A DNA stretch of 9,534 nt from Bacteroides sp. GTDB taxonomy: Bacteria > Bacteroidota > Bacteroidia > Bacteroidales > Muribaculaceae. The translations under genes were made by a program, and so were the position numbers. How positions within the stretch are numbered: the stretch's first letter is position 1; each line of letters opens with the position of its first letter. The notes under the pieces were generated by a model. That model was not told the DNA's origin. It ran no database searches and was given only the letters and a program-made list of their open reading frames with translations. Positions 1 to 7,046 of this stretch are shown one piece after another. The stretch spans positions 15,078 through 24,611 of the forward strand of contig JAAVDT010000029.1 in the NCBI GenBank assembly GCA_014801655.1. Reading direction: 5' to 3'.

Positions 1-1544
1 CCAACGTCGGCACCACATTCACCGCATGGGTCATAGCCCTCTTCGGCTTCAAAGTCAACATATCCGCCTTCGTCCTGCCACTAATCGGCATTAGCATACC
101 GCTGCTCTTCACCAAAAAAAGCCGCACCAAATCAATGGGCGAATTCCTCATCGGCTTCGCATTCCTCTTCATGGGCCTCGACATGATCAGCAAATATGTC
201 CCCGACCTGCAGAGCAACCCCCAGATGTTCGCATTCCTCCAGAGCTACTCCGACATGGGCTTCGGCTCAGTGCTCGTGTTCGTGCTCGTCGGCATCATAT
301 TGACCGCCATAATCCAGTCGTCAGCAGCAACATTCGCCATCACACTCATCATGTGTTCCAAAGGCTGGATACCATTCGAACTCGCCTGCGCCATTGTGCT
401 CGGCTCCCACATCGGCACCACAGCCACCCCCCTGCTCGCATCGCTCAGCGGCAACGTGGCAGCCAAACGAACCGCGATGGGCCACCTCATGTTCAACGTC
501 TTCGGCGTCGCATGGCTCCTGTGCGTCTTCAACCCCTTCGTCGAACTATCCGCCTGGATCACCGAAGCCATAGGCCAAGGCAACCCCGACCAGCTCTACG
601 GATTCGTCAACTCAATCCGCGAAACCGACCCCTCGACCTACAACCACCTCTTCGACGGCACACTACTCTCCGACAACTCCGCCGTGGCCCGCGTTGCAGC
701 CCTCCAGATGAGCGTTTCATTCGGCATGTCAATATTCCACACCGTCTCCAACCTCGTCAACCTCTCGATAATGATATGGTTCACCAAACTCTATGTCAAA
801 CTCGTTGAGAAGCTCGTGCCCGCAAAACACAAAGAAGACGAAGAATTCCAGCTCAAATTCATCTCCGGCGGTCTGCTAAGCGCTTCAGAACTCAACATCA
901 CCCAGGCCGAAAAAGAAATTGTCGTATTCGGCGAACGAGTCGAGCGCATGATAGCAATGGCCCAGAAACTCGTCCACACCGACGGCGAATCAAAAGACTT
1001 CGTCGAACTCTACTCCCGACTCGAAAAATACGAAGACATCTCCGACCGAATGGAGATCGAAATCGCCCACTACCTCAACCGATGCTCCGAAGGCCGACTC
1101 TCCAACGCCGGCAAACTCAAAATCGCATCAATGCTCCGAATCGTCAGCGAAATCGAATCAATCGCCGACTGCTGCCTCGGAGCCGGAAAAATTCTCAACC
1201 GCAAAAACGAAAGCCACGCAGCCTTCACCCGGGAAATCTACGACAACATCGACTCAATGTTCACCCTCGTCAAGGCCGCAATGCTCAACATGCTCCGACT
1301 CCTCCGATCTTTCGACCACGCAAGCGAAGCCGACATCATCAACTCCTACAACAAAGAACGCGAAATCAACAACTACCGCAACCTCCTTCGCACGGCAAAC
1401 ATCGAAAACATCAACAACAAAGCCTACGAATATCAGGCCGGAATCTACTACATGGACCTCATCTCCGACCTCGAAAAAACCGGCGACTACATCATCAACG
1501 TCGTCGACACCGTCAAAGACGAAACCCGCCGCTCAGGCATCTGA
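1..1544 (+). CDS. Na/Pi cotransporter family protein, 3' part (5' end outside window)
   Basis: Inner-membrane sodium-dependent phosphate transporter of the NptA/YjbB type. The frame is open from base 3 and reads NVGTTFTAWVIALFGFKVNI before the first internal ATG at 135, so the gene begins outside the window; 513 residues are visible. The signature Na_Pi_cotrans repeat appears twice: NVGTTFTAW at the left edge, then QSSAATFAITL followed by GSHIGTTATPLLASLSG. QSS and G-x-x-x-GTT are the inverted-repeat substrate motifs of this family. Several hydrophobic segments follow, ending near base 800. The last 230 or so residues (from EKEIVVFGERVERMIAMAQ) are charged, soluble helices resembling the PhoU-like domain common at the C terminus of these proteins, probably linked to control of phosphate uptake. 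Codons end strongly in C, as in the next two genes. Family assignment is firm; the transported ion is inferred from the family. Confidence 0.93.
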   Translation, partial: NVGTTFTAWVIALFGFKVNISAFVLPLIGISIPLLFTKKSRTKSMGEFLIGFAFLFMGLDMISKYVPDLQSNPQMFAFLQSYSDMGFGSVLVFVLVGIILTAIIQSSAATFAITLIMCSKGWIPFELACAIVLGSHIGTTATPLLASLSGNVAAKRTAMGHLMFNVFGVAWLLCVFNPFVELSAWITEAIGQGNPDQLYGFVNSIRETDPSTYNHLFDGTLLSDNSAVARVAALQMSVSFGMSIFHTVSNLVNLSIMIWFTKLYVKLVEKLVPAKHKEDEEFQLKFISGGLLSASELNITQAEKEIVVFGERVERMIAMAQKLVHTDGESKDFVELYSRLEKYEDISDRMEIEIAHYLNRCSEGRLSNAGKLKIASMLRIVSEIESIADCCLGAGKILNRKNESHAAFTREIYDNIDSMFTLVKAAMLNMLRLLRSFDHASEADIINSYNKEREINNYRNLLRTANIENINNKAYEYQAGIYYMDLISDLEKTGDYIINVVDTVKDETRRSGI

Positions 1545-1577
1545 CACACCCTCCCCTGAGCACAAGCGACACCCCTT

Positions 1578-1644
1578 AGAAACTGTTTAAATTTATGTGC
1601 TAATGATACTAATAATTTCCTCTACATAAATTTAAACAGTTTCT
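1578..1644. repeat. AT-rich perfect inverted repeat, 21-bp arms
   Basis: Arms 1578-1598 and 1624-1644 are perfect reverse complements, with a 25-base loop. The arm core is AAACTGTTTAAATTTATG. It lies 33 bases after the transporter stop and directly before a separate GC-rich hairpin. It carries no coding potential. It could be a small dispersed palindromic repeat, a processing or stability hairpin in the transporter mRNA, or a protein-binding site. The sequence alone does not decide between these. Confidence 0.8.
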
Positions 1645-1647
1645 TAA

Positions 1648-1686
1648 AAGCGCCTCGGATCACCCCGGGGCGCTTATTAAAATTTT
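1648..1686 (+). terminator. Probable intrinsic terminator after the Na/Pi transporter
   Basis: Stem AAGCGCC (1648-1654) pairs with GGCGCTT (1669-1675), followed by an AT-rich run containing TTTT (ATTAAAATTTT). The layout resembles the clear terminator at 8582-8628, which also has a GCGC-type stem and an ATTTTAAAATT tail. The T-run is not continuous, so termination is likely but not certain. Confidence 0.6.
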
Positions 1687-1718
1687 GTCACAATCAAGCA
1701 ACAATCCCCCGCCCCCGC

Positions 1719-1749
1719 TTGACAAACAACAAAAATTTAGTTAACTTTG
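1719..1749 (+). promoter_or_regulatory. Bacteroidetes-type promoter for the response regulator-rnhB pair
   Basis: TTG at 1719-1721 (within TTGAC) and TAACTTTG at 1742-1749 match the -33 TTG and -7 TAnnTTTG consensus used by the Bacteroidetes primary sigma factor. The 20-base spacing is normal. Transcription would start near 1755, giving a leader of about 95 bases before the ATG at 1852. No Shine-Dalgarno sequence precedes that ATG, only an AT-rich stretch (CTTTTAAATAC), as is usual in this phylum. Confidence 0.75.
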
Positions 1750-1851
1750 TGAAAAACCGCCTTACACCCGGTTCAAAACCACCTCCCGACAAAGGCGACA
1801 CAAAACCCTCCCAATCGTCACAAACAATTAATATACACCCTTTTAAATACT

Positions 1852-2559
1852 ATGCAAGTCAACGAAACTGCACAGGACCGCACAAAAATACTCATAGTCG
1901 ACACCGATACGATGTCGGCCGAACTGCTGCAGCTCCGTTTCGAATCCGAAGGCTTCCAATGCAAAGTCATCGCCGACGGACACAAAGCACACGAAGAACC
2001 ACTGGCCGACTACTCCCTTATCCTCGTTGACCTCTCAGGAAAAGACTACGGAAGCCTCGCTTTCACTACCGACGTCAAGCGAAACCCCGACGCATTCAAC
2101 GTCCCCGTAATCATCCTCAGCAAAAAATCAACCGAAGACGACATCGTAAACGCACTCGACGCCGGAGCCGACGACTTCATCTCAAAACCATTCTCAACAC
2201 GCGAACTCATAGCGCGCGTTCGAGCCGTTGTCCGTCGCCGACGCATGATGAACTCACGCCGCTCATCCAACGTAGTCAAATTCCAGGACCTCGTGCTCGA
2301 CCTCGGAGCCGGCACAGCATCTTTCGCAAGCGAAAAACTCGCCCTCACCCGAACCGAATACCTCATCCTCGCCCTATTCCTGCGCAACAGAAACAACTTC
2401 TTCGAACGCGCCGAAATACGCCACGAAGCCTGGGACGACGAAAAAGGAGTATCCGACCGAGCCGTCGACACCAACATATCCCGACTCCGCAAAAAACTCG
2501 GCGACTACGGCCGCCACATCATCAACCGACAAGGATTCGGCTATGGCTTCGTTGACTGA
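1852..2559 (+). CDS. OmpR/PhoB-family response regulator (RprY-like)
   Basis: Two-domain DNA-binding response regulator of 235 residues, normal length for the family. Residues 12-125 form a receiver domain: ILIVDTD at 13-19, phospho-acceptor Asp60 in LILVDLS, Ser90 in the conserved Ser/Thr position, and Lys112 in ISKPF. Residues about 140-235 form a winged-helix DNA-binding domain, with [15 protein letters not shown], then [15 protein letters not shown] (recognition-helix region) and [10 protein letters not shown]. Aligned with PhoB (EDE), the acidic pair reads Asp17-Thr18, so one Mg-binding acid is replaced by Thr. The usual LPGMSG after the phospho-Asp is LSGKDYG. No histidine kinase is adjacent, so its input is unknown. 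It has its own promoter at 1719 and overlaps rnhB by 17 bases, suggesting a shared transcript and translational coupling. The start at 1852 leaves a short 11-residue lead-in before the receiver fold. Confidence 0.93.
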   Translation: MQVNETAQDRTKILIVDTDTMSAELLQLRFESEGFQCKVIADGHKAHEEPLADYSLILVDLSGKDYGSLAFTTDVKRNPDAFNVPVIILSKKSTEDDIVNALDAGADDFISKPFSTRELIARVRAVVRRRRMMNSRRSSNVVKFQDLVLDLGAGTASFASEKLALTRTEYLILALFLRNRNNFFERAEIRHEAWDDEKGVSDRAVDTNISRLRKKLGDYGRHIINRQGFGYGFVD

Positions 2560-3157
2560 ACCACTCCCCTCATCATTCGACCCCCAATCCATCGAAGCCG
2601 GATGCGACGAAGCCGGACGAGGCTGTCTGGCCGGACCCGTATTCGCAGCAGCCGTCATCCTACCACCCGGATTCACCCACCCCCTGCTCAACGACTCCAA
2701 AAAACTCACCGAAGCCCGCCGCCTCCAACTCCGACCCATCATCGAAGAGCAAGCCCTCGCATGGGCCGTAGCCAAAGTCGACCCCGAAGAGATCGACCGC
2801 ATCAACATACTCAACGCCTCCATCCTTGCCATGCACCGCGCCCTCGACCTCCTCACCCTCCGACCTCAATCCATAATCATCGACGGCAACCGCTTCAAAC
2901 CCTACCGCGACCTCCCCTGGCAAACCTTCGTCAAAGGCGACGGACGCTTCGGCAACATTGCCGCAGCCTCAATCCTCGCCAAAACACACCGCGACGCCTA
3001 CATGACCGCCCTCGCCCAACAACACCCCGCCTACGGCTGGGACATCAACAAAGGCTACCCCACCAAAGCCCACCGCCAAGCCATAGCCCAGCACGGCCCC
3101 ACCCCCCACCACCGCCAAACCTTCCGCCTCCTCGACCTCCAGCAAACCCTCTTCTAA
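2543..3157 (+). CDS. rnhB: Ribonuclease HII
   Basis: Cytoplasmic endonuclease that cuts RNA in RNA/DNA hybrids and starts removal of single ribonucleotides misincorporated into DNA. Its 204 residues fit the family. The signature [13 protein letters not shown] (21-33) holds Asp22 and Glu23; IIIDGNRF gives Asp114; and [15 protein letters not shown] gives Asp151, completing the DEDD metal-binding set. The [17 protein letters not shown] block (165-181) and HHRQTF near the end are also typical of bacterial RNase HII. The start at 2543 lies inside the last codons of the response regulator in another frame. It gives a family-typical 20-residue lead-in before the signature, so expression is probably coupled to the regulator. 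Codon use is very rich in C-ending codons, like the two genes upstream. Confidence 0.97.
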   Translation: MASLTEPLPSSFDPQSIEAGCDEAGRGCLAGPVFAAAVILPPGFTHPLLNDSKKLTEARRLQLRPIIEEQALAWAVAKVDPEEIDRINILNASILAMHRALDLLTLRPQSIIIDGNRFKPYRDLPWQTFVKGDGRFGNIAAASILAKTHRDAYMTALAQQHPAYGWDINKGYPTKAHRQAIAQHGPTPHHRQTFRLLDLQQTLF

Positions 3158-3168
3158 CGACAGAGAAA

Positions 3169-3252
3169 AGAGTATAGAGTACAGAGTGTAGAGACTAGAG
3201 ACTAGAGTTTAGAGTGCAGAATGCAGAGTGGAGAATGCAGAGTGGAGAGGCG
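3169..3252. repeat. Heptanucleotide array, AGAGTNN orientation (12 units)
   Basis: Twelve consecutive 7-base units, all beginning AGAG or AGAA (AGAGTAT, AGAGTAC, AGAGTGT, AGAGACT twice, and so on), run without break in a strict 7-base register. It starts 11 bases after the rnhB stop. It is the reverse complement in type of the CTCTNNN arrays at 3482-3544 and 7370-7418, so it forms the outer left arm of the large inverted structure in this gap. The unit length is not a multiple of three and there is no coding frame. Confidence 0.85.
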
Positions 3253-3255
3253 CAG

Positions 3256-3453
3256 CACAATGCTGTTTACTTAGGCAATCAAGAGCGGTTAATTATATTC
3301 GCGCTCCCCTCTCATTGTAGGGACGCACGGCTCGTGCGTCCAGCGATAAAGCACTGATTCTCAACCGGACGCACGAGCCGTGCGTCCCTACAATGAGAGG
3401 GGAGCGCGAAGAAAAAACGCCCCCTCTTGCTTGCCTAAGTAAACCGCATTGAG
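3256..3453. repeat. Nested inverted repeat with palindromic arms
   Basis: The outer arms 3256-3285 and 3424-3453 match as reverse complements at 27 of 30 bases (core GCCTAAGTAAAC). The inner arms 3298-3341 and 3367-3410 are perfect over 44 bases, separated by a 25-base loop. Each inner arm also contains its own palindrome: GGACGCAC and GTGCGTCC around a 5-base centre (3321-3341 and 3367-3387). The region can therefore fold as one long hairpin or as two short ones. With the flanking 7-base arrays in opposite orientation, the whole inverted structure spans about 3169-3544. No open frame of note lies inside. It may be a non-autonomous MITE-like element or a structured repeat; no transposase or clear target-site duplication is seen. 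Confidence 0.85.
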
Positions 3454-3481
3454 TCTCTACATAGGAAAGCAGGCCTCCAAA

Positions 3482-3544
3482 CTCTAATCCCTGCACTCTA
3501 TTCTCTATTCTCTATTCTCTATACACTATACTCTGCACTCTATC
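3482..3544. repeat. Heptanucleotide array, CTCTNNN orientation (9 units)
   Basis: Nine 7-base units in register: CTCTAAT, CCCTGCA, CTCTATT three times, CTCTATA, CACTATA, CTCTGCA, CTCTATC. The last unit touches the conserved promoter block that starts with CAACTCGCC at 3545. The array at 7370-7418 meets its copy of that block in exactly the same way, so array and block behave as one repeated unit. Confidence 0.85.
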
Positions 3545-3612
3545 CAACTCGCCACCCAAATCTCTCATTTAAATTAATTTAACAATGTTTAACAATTGGG
3601 GGGGGTAATTTG
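3545..3612 (+). repeat. Conserved upstream block, copy 1 (G8 tract)
   Basis: A 68-base block that recurs at 7419-7485 with three substitutions and one G fewer. It begins CAACTCGCCACCC, continues through the perfect 14-base palindrome TTAAATTAATTTAA (3569-3582) and ATGTTTAAC, and ends with eight G (3598-3605) and TAATTTG. The block sits immediately upstream of the -7 box of the four-gene operon. Its conservation next to unrelated genes points to a regulatory role or a recent sequence duplication. Confidence 0.85.
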
Positions 3613-3624
3613 AGGCTTTTTATG

Positions 3625-3632
3625 TACTTTTG
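3625..3632 (+). promoter_or_regulatory. -7 box of the four-gene secreted-protein operon
   Basis: TACTTTTG matches TAnnTTTG exactly and lies 54 bases before the ATG at 3687. The same octamer stands at 7498-7505 at the same distance (12 bases) from the TAATTTG that ends the shared block. No TTG lies 19-21 bases upstream; that position falls inside the G-run. TTG sequences occur at 3596-3598 (26 bases away) and 3610-3612 (12 bases away), both badly spaced. This suggests dependence on an activator or on the G-tract length. Confidence 0.65.
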
Positions 3633-3686
3633 CCTAAATTTTGGACTGAATTATACATTTTCACATAGAACATCAATATATCATCC

Positions 3687-4118
3687 ATGAAATTTAGACT
3701 ACTACTCTTTGCTGTGCTTTCCATATTTTTCATAAATGGAAATGCACAAAATATCGTCACCCTCTCTGAAACTCCGGATCAAATCACATGTCAAGTCACC
3801 GTCACAGGCGTAAAGGAGAAAAAAGCAACGGAAGCCGCCGAATCTGCCCTACGTTACGCACTGTTCTTCCGCGGACTTCCGGACTCTAAATATTGCAAAA
3901 CTCCTTTGACAGGCACAGATGAAAGAGTCACATCACAACATCCACAATATTTCAAAGAGATGTTCGAAAAAGGCCGATTTTCAACATTCATCACCAACAT
4001 CTACTTCGAGAACTACACCAAGAAAAACAAAATATCCGTGATTTGCTTCACTGTCAACCTCAAAGCTCTTCGTCTTGACCTCGAAACGCAAGGAGTGAAA
4101 CGACGCTTCGGAATCTAA
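3687..4118 (+). CDS. Small secreted protein, unknown function, first gene of envelope operon
   Basis: A 143-residue protein with a Sec signal peptide; likely cleavage is after Ala20 (NGNA|QN), giving a periplasmic or exported mature protein of about 123 residues. I do not recognise the family with confidence. The mature part starts with a strand (DQITCQVTVTGV), then an alanine-rich helix (KKATEAAESALRYALFFRGLP), a middle part with FKEMFEKGRFSTFITNIYF, and a last strand with VNLKALRLDLETQGVKRRFGI. The strand-plus-Ala-rich-helix opening resembles LPP20/FlgP-like envelope proteins, but the resemblance is by layout only and weak. It has no lipobox and no transmembrane segment after the signal. 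It leads a four-gene operon: 26 bases separate it from the DUF6175-like gene. The ATG at 3687 is chosen because it starts the signal peptide. Confidence 0.8.
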   Translation: MKFRLLLFAVLSIFFINGNAQNIVTLSETPDQITCQVTVTGVKEKKATEAAESALRYALFFRGLPDSKYCKTPLTGTDERVTSQHPQYFKEMFEKGRFSTFITNIYFENYTKKNKISVICFTVNLKALRLDLETQGVKRRFGI

Positions 4119-4144
4119 CAACACTATTCAATGCAAAATAAAAA

Positions 4145-5020
4145 ATGAAACGAAATTTACTTCTCATTATCACAATTCTTGTCGGAACTCTTAGCGCATT
4201 TGCACAAAACAAAAACATTCAGCCCTCAATAATGGTGGTGCCTTTCACCAAGGAAGGGGAGGATATTCGAAAAGTAATTGAAGATGACGTAAACAAACGA
4301 GCCGTGCTGACAAGCATAAAGGAAGAGTTCGACACACGTGGATGTTCGACCATCGACTTTCTCGGCAAGTTCAGAGCAAGATCAGCCTCTGCGGCTTTCA
4401 ACGAGAACAATCAGACCGACGTTGTCAGCGAAATTGTCAAATCTTCCGGTGCCGATATTTTCGTGACTGCAGAAATAAATCTCACCTCTCGCGCCGATGG
4501 ATCTCGAAGTGTCGGTATTCTGCTCAACGCATATGACAATTCAACCGGTGCCGCTCTGGCAAGTCTTCAAGCAAGCGCCGGTCCTTTCCGAACCAACGAC
4601 ATTGCCAAACTTGCCGACGTCGCAATCAAAAAAGACATGGACCGCTTCCTCAACACACTCCAGGACAAATTTAACCAGATGATTGCCGATGGTCGCTCCA
4701 TTATGGTTTCAATCGGTGTTGATGAAGGTTCGGAGTTCACACTCGAAAGCGAAGTCGGAAGCAGCGGAAATTCCCTGGCCGATGAAATCGAACTTTGGAT
4801 GGAAGAACACGCCTATAAAGGTGGATATCATCTCGAAGGAATCACCGACCTCACGATGAGCTTCGATGATGTAAAAATCCCTTTGCGCGATCCAAAGGAT
4901 GAAACCAAATCCTATAGCATCAATAAATTCAGCATGGCTCTGAATCAGTTTTTCAAGTCTATTGGAGTTCCTATCAACCGAAAAACCAACGGCAACCAAC
5001 TCTACATCTCCATCAAATAA
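4145..5020 (+). CDS. Secreted DUF6175-like protein
   Basis: A 291-residue protein with a Sec signal peptide, likely cut after Ala20 (SAFA|QN). The mature N terminus, QPSIMVVPFTKEGEDIRKVIEDDVNKRAVLTSIKEEFDTRG, followed by CSTIDFLGKF, and later SSGADIFVTAEI (about 99-110), looks like the beta-alpha-beta start of TolB-N/CsgG-type domains and recalls the Bacteroidales DUF6175 family. That family name is from memory and needs a profile search. A second part from about residue 180 (RSIMVSIGVDEGSEFTLESEV, then EIELWMEEHAYKGGYHLEGITDLTMSFDDVKIPL) looks like another alpha/beta domain. There is no lipobox or anchor, so it is probably periplasmic. It is 26 bases after the first operon gene and 11 bases before the next, so all are probably co-transcribed. 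Biochemical function is unknown. Confidence 0.82.
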   Translation: MKRNLLLIITILVGTLSAFAQNKNIQPSIMVVPFTKEGEDIRKVIEDDVNKRAVLTSIKEEFDTRGCSTIDFLGKFRARSASAAFNENNQTDVVSEIVKSSGADIFVTAEINLTSRADGSRSVGILLNAYDNSTGAALASLQASAGPFRTNDIAKLADVAIKKDMDRFLNTLQDKFNQMIADGRSIMVSIGVDEGSEFTLESEVGSSGNSLADEIELWMEEHAYKGGYHLEGITDLTMSFDDVKIPLRDPKDETKSYSINKFSMALNQFFKSIGVPINRKTNGNQLYISIK

Positions 5021-5031
5021 AACCATCCATC

Positions 5032-5952
5032 ATGCTGAAACGATTATCTATTGTCGCCGCCATAGCTACGCTCCTTTTCTCCCCGCTATGTGCTCAGACA
5101 ATTTCAGTCGGCATCGTCTCTCCCGAGCCCGACCAATATATTGATGCGACAGCGGCAAAAGCCATTGTCACCAAGTTGCAACGAGTGCTTGCACAGAATG
5201 GCGTAGCCGACTCAGGCAGCGACTTTGTACTCGTGCCCACCGTCACCATTGATGAAGACGACCTGATTGAGAGCGGAATGGTCAATATTTTCAAACTCAA
5301 GGGCACACTCAACATTACCCTAACTCAGCTTTCAACCGGCAAGACATTCGGGGCCACCTCCACAACAATTAAAGGTTCCGGAAAACGCAACAAGGCCACT
5401 GCCGTTAAAGCTGCCGCCGGGTCGCTTAATGTCAATGACCCGACTCTTCACAAATTTCTTGAAGATGCGAAAAACAAAGTTGTTGACTACTACACTCAAA
5501 ATGCATCGTCACTATTAGCAAAAGCGCGCACCGCAGCTGCTCAGGACGACTACGAACAGGCTCTTGCCATTCTGGCCTCATTTCCCGATGGCCTGCCGAT
5601 GGAAGCGCAAATCAATGAAGAAGTGGCTAAAACATACAAAAAATATCTGAATCGAAACTGCCAGTCGGCTCTCATTCAGGCCAAATCGGCATTAGCCACC
5701 AAAAATTATGCTCTGTGCAACGCAATCCTCGCCGACATTGACCCGTCGAGCTCATGCTACAGTGAGGCTCTGGCCATGACTCAAAAAATCTCAGCCGAGG
5801 TGCGTCAGGCCGAAGCGCAGGAACGTGCCGATCAGAAGCGACGTGAGCAAAACGCTCTCGATCTTGCCAAGACTCGCATTAATGCAGCACGTGATGTTGC
5901 CAAAGCCTATTATCAGCGCACACATCCCAGCTACACTGTCGTGTTCCGATAA
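5032..5952 (+). CDS. Secreted protein with alpha/beta N-domain and TPR-like helical repeats
   Basis: A 306-residue protein with a Sec signal peptide, likely cut after Ala21 (PLCA|QT); Cys20 lies in SPLC, which does not fit a lipobox. Residues 24-130 start ISVGIVSPEPDQYIDATAAKAIVTKLQRVLAQNG, then DFVLVPTVTI, then FKLKGTLNITLTQLSTGKTFG, a strand-helix-strand pattern like the neighbouring CsgG/TolB-type proteins. Residues about 155-250 contain short helix pairs such as ARTAAAQDDYEQALAILASF and ALATKNYALCNAILADI, which resemble TPR hairpins and could bind a partner. The last 55 residues are a highly charged helix (VRQAEAQERADQKRREQNAL) ending in HPSYTVVFR. I recognise no named family. It is 11 bases after the DUF6175-like gene and 48 bases before the CsgG-like gene. 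A role as a scaffold between envelope proteins is inference. Confidence 0.8.
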   Translation: MLKRLSIVAAIATLLFSPLCAQTISVGIVSPEPDQYIDATAAKAIVTKLQRVLAQNGVADSGSDFVLVPTVTIDEDDLIESGMVNIFKLKGTLNITLTQLSTGKTFGATSTTIKGSGKRNKATAVKAAAGSLNVNDPTLHKFLEDAKNKVVDYYTQNASSLLAKARTAAAQDDYEQALAILASFPDGLPMEAQINEEVAKTYKKYLNRNCQSALIQAKSALATKNYALCNAILADIDPSSSCYSEALAMTQKISAEVRQAEAQERADQKRREQNALDLAKTRINAARDVAKAYYQRTHPSYTVVFR

Positions 5953-6000
5953 CAAATTTTCAACACAATCATAAACCAATCAGAATCCAAAACTTTTTTT

Positions 6001-6852
6001 ATGAAACTTAAATCACTCATTGTAAGCTGCGCAATGCTTGCTGCAACAACTCTGTTCGCGCAGACCAACAAGCCCGTTCTCACAGTTGAAAACTTCACAG
6101 GTTCCATCAATCCCCAGGCCATTACAATGCTTCGCAATCAGGTGATTGCCGGCATTCAGAAATCAGGCCGTGTCGACGTGATCGATATCAACAATGAAGC
6201 AGCACTTAAGGCCGAGCAAGAACGCCGAATGAAAGAAGAAGCCATGGCCGATGCAGGTCGCGTTGAAGAGATGAAATCACTCATGTCAAACTGCATTCTC
6301 AAAGGCAATGTCGACAACTTCACCGTAACCAGAGAGCAGTACAAAACCTTGGACGGCAAAATGGCCACGAGATTTGTTGCTGTTGTCAACTTCTCTCTGT
6401 CAATTCTCAATGCTTCTAACGGTACTCTCGTTTCACAGCAAAACTTCACCAGCCGAGGCACCGGTGACACGGAGCAACTCGCCGGTTCAGATGCACTCAG
6501 TGCAAACGGAAAATATCTCGAACGCTTCATCAACAACGCTTATCGTGCAGAAGGCAAAGTCGTTGAACTCGACGATCAGGACGCTAAAAAAGTAAAAACT
6601 CTCTACATCAGCCTTGGCACAGATGACGGCGTTCAAAAAGGTCAGAAAATTGAAGTATTCAAAGAAGTAACCATCGGTGGACAGGTTTCTAAGAAACTCG
6701 TTGGCGAAATTACAATTCAGGAAGTTATGGGTCCGTCAGTATCGCTCTGTAAAGTAAATAAAGGCGGTGACGTTATTCTCTCTGAGTTTGGCAAAGGTAC
6801 AAGCCTTCCTGTCCGCACCAAAGAACAGAAAGCCGGCTTCTTTGACTTTTAA
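6001..6852 (+). CDS. CsgG/FlgT-like secreted envelope protein
   Basis: A 283-residue protein with a Sec signal peptide cut after Ala20 (TLFA|QT). Residues 24-110 show the CsgG/TolB-N pattern: PVLTVENFTG strand, a helix QAITMLRNQVIAGIQKSGR, VDVIDI strand, a charged helix LKAEQERRMKEEAMADAGR, then SNCILKGNVDNFTV. Residues 125-150 (FVAVVNFSLSILNASNGTLVSQQ) form two strands that describe combined effects over a set, as in the family. The C-terminal part, LYISLGTDDGVQKGQKIEVFKE (201-222), then VGEITIQEVMGPSVSLCKV, resembles the FlgT C-terminal beta domain. Unlike true CsgG it has no lipobox, so a lipid-anchored curli pore is unlikely. It is the last gene of the four-gene operon, with a strong terminator 47 bases downstream. 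Family resemblance is good; function is inferred as outer-membrane or periplasmic structure. Confidence 0.82.
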   Translation: MKLKSLIVSCAMLAATTLFAQTNKPVLTVENFTGSINPQAITMLRNQVIAGIQKSGRVDVIDINNEAALKAEQERRMKEEAMADAGRVEEMKSLMSNCILKGNVDNFTVTREQYKTLDGKMATRFVAVVNFSLSILNASNGTLVSQQNFTSRGTGDTEQLAGSDALSANGKYLERFINNAYRAEGKVVELDDQDAKKVKTLYISLGTDDGVQKGQKIEVFKEVTIGGQVSKKLVGEITIQEVMGPSVSLCKVNKGGDVILSEFGKGTSLPVRTKEQKAGFFDF

Positions 6853-6898
6853 TTCGCGAATCACTTTCTAACCATAGGATTTTTTTCCACGTAAATAG

Positions 6899-6935
6899 AA
6901 AAGACTGCTCGTCAGGTTTGAGGAGTAGTCTTTTT
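6899..6935 (+). terminator. Intrinsic terminator of the four-gene operon
   Basis: Stem AAAAGACTGCTC (6899-6910) pairs with GAGTAGTCTTTT (6923-6934) over 12 positions with one G-U pair, closing a 12-base loop, and it ends in a run of five T (6931-6935). It lies 46 bases after the stop codon of the CsgG-like gene. The A-run on the left and T-run on the right would let it work in both directions. Confidence 0.88.
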
Positions 6936-6942
6936 GACTTTT

Positions 6943-7003
6943 CGCCCTTTCATGTTTTGAATATGAAGCTTAAGAGATTACATATTCAACGCATAAAAGG
7001 GCG
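6943..7003. repeat. Second long hairpin after the operon, 23-base arms
   Basis: Arms 6943-6965 and 6981-7003 are reverse complements at 20 of 23 positions, with a 15-base loop. The outer ends are CGCCCTTT and AAAGGGCG and the inner ends TTGAATATG and CATATTCAA. It starts eight bases after the T-run of the operon terminator. There is no T-run after it on the + strand, so it is not an obvious terminator. It may be a dispersed palindrome or an mRNA/transcription barrier. Confidence 0.7.
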
Positions 7004-7046
7004 AATTTTCAAAGACTTCTACTTCATAAAAAACTCCGCGTCAACC

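Noticed and set aside
1719..2030. Plus-strand open frame of 103 codons
   Set aside because: It begins upstream of the likely transcription start and continues into the response regulator in another frame; it is a shadow.
3293..3496. Minus-strand open frame of 67 codons
   Set aside because: It lies wholly inside the large inverted repeat and its sequence is set by the palindrome; no family or start signal is visible.
3482..3544. Array that might be taken for a CRISPR or tandem coding repeat
   Set aside because: The unit is 7 bases, with no spacers, no cas genes and no open frame, so it is a simple heptanucleotide array.
6001..6852. Calling this gene csgG, a curli export pore
   Set aside because: There is no lipobox and no curli subunit or other csg gene; only the domain resemblance is reported.
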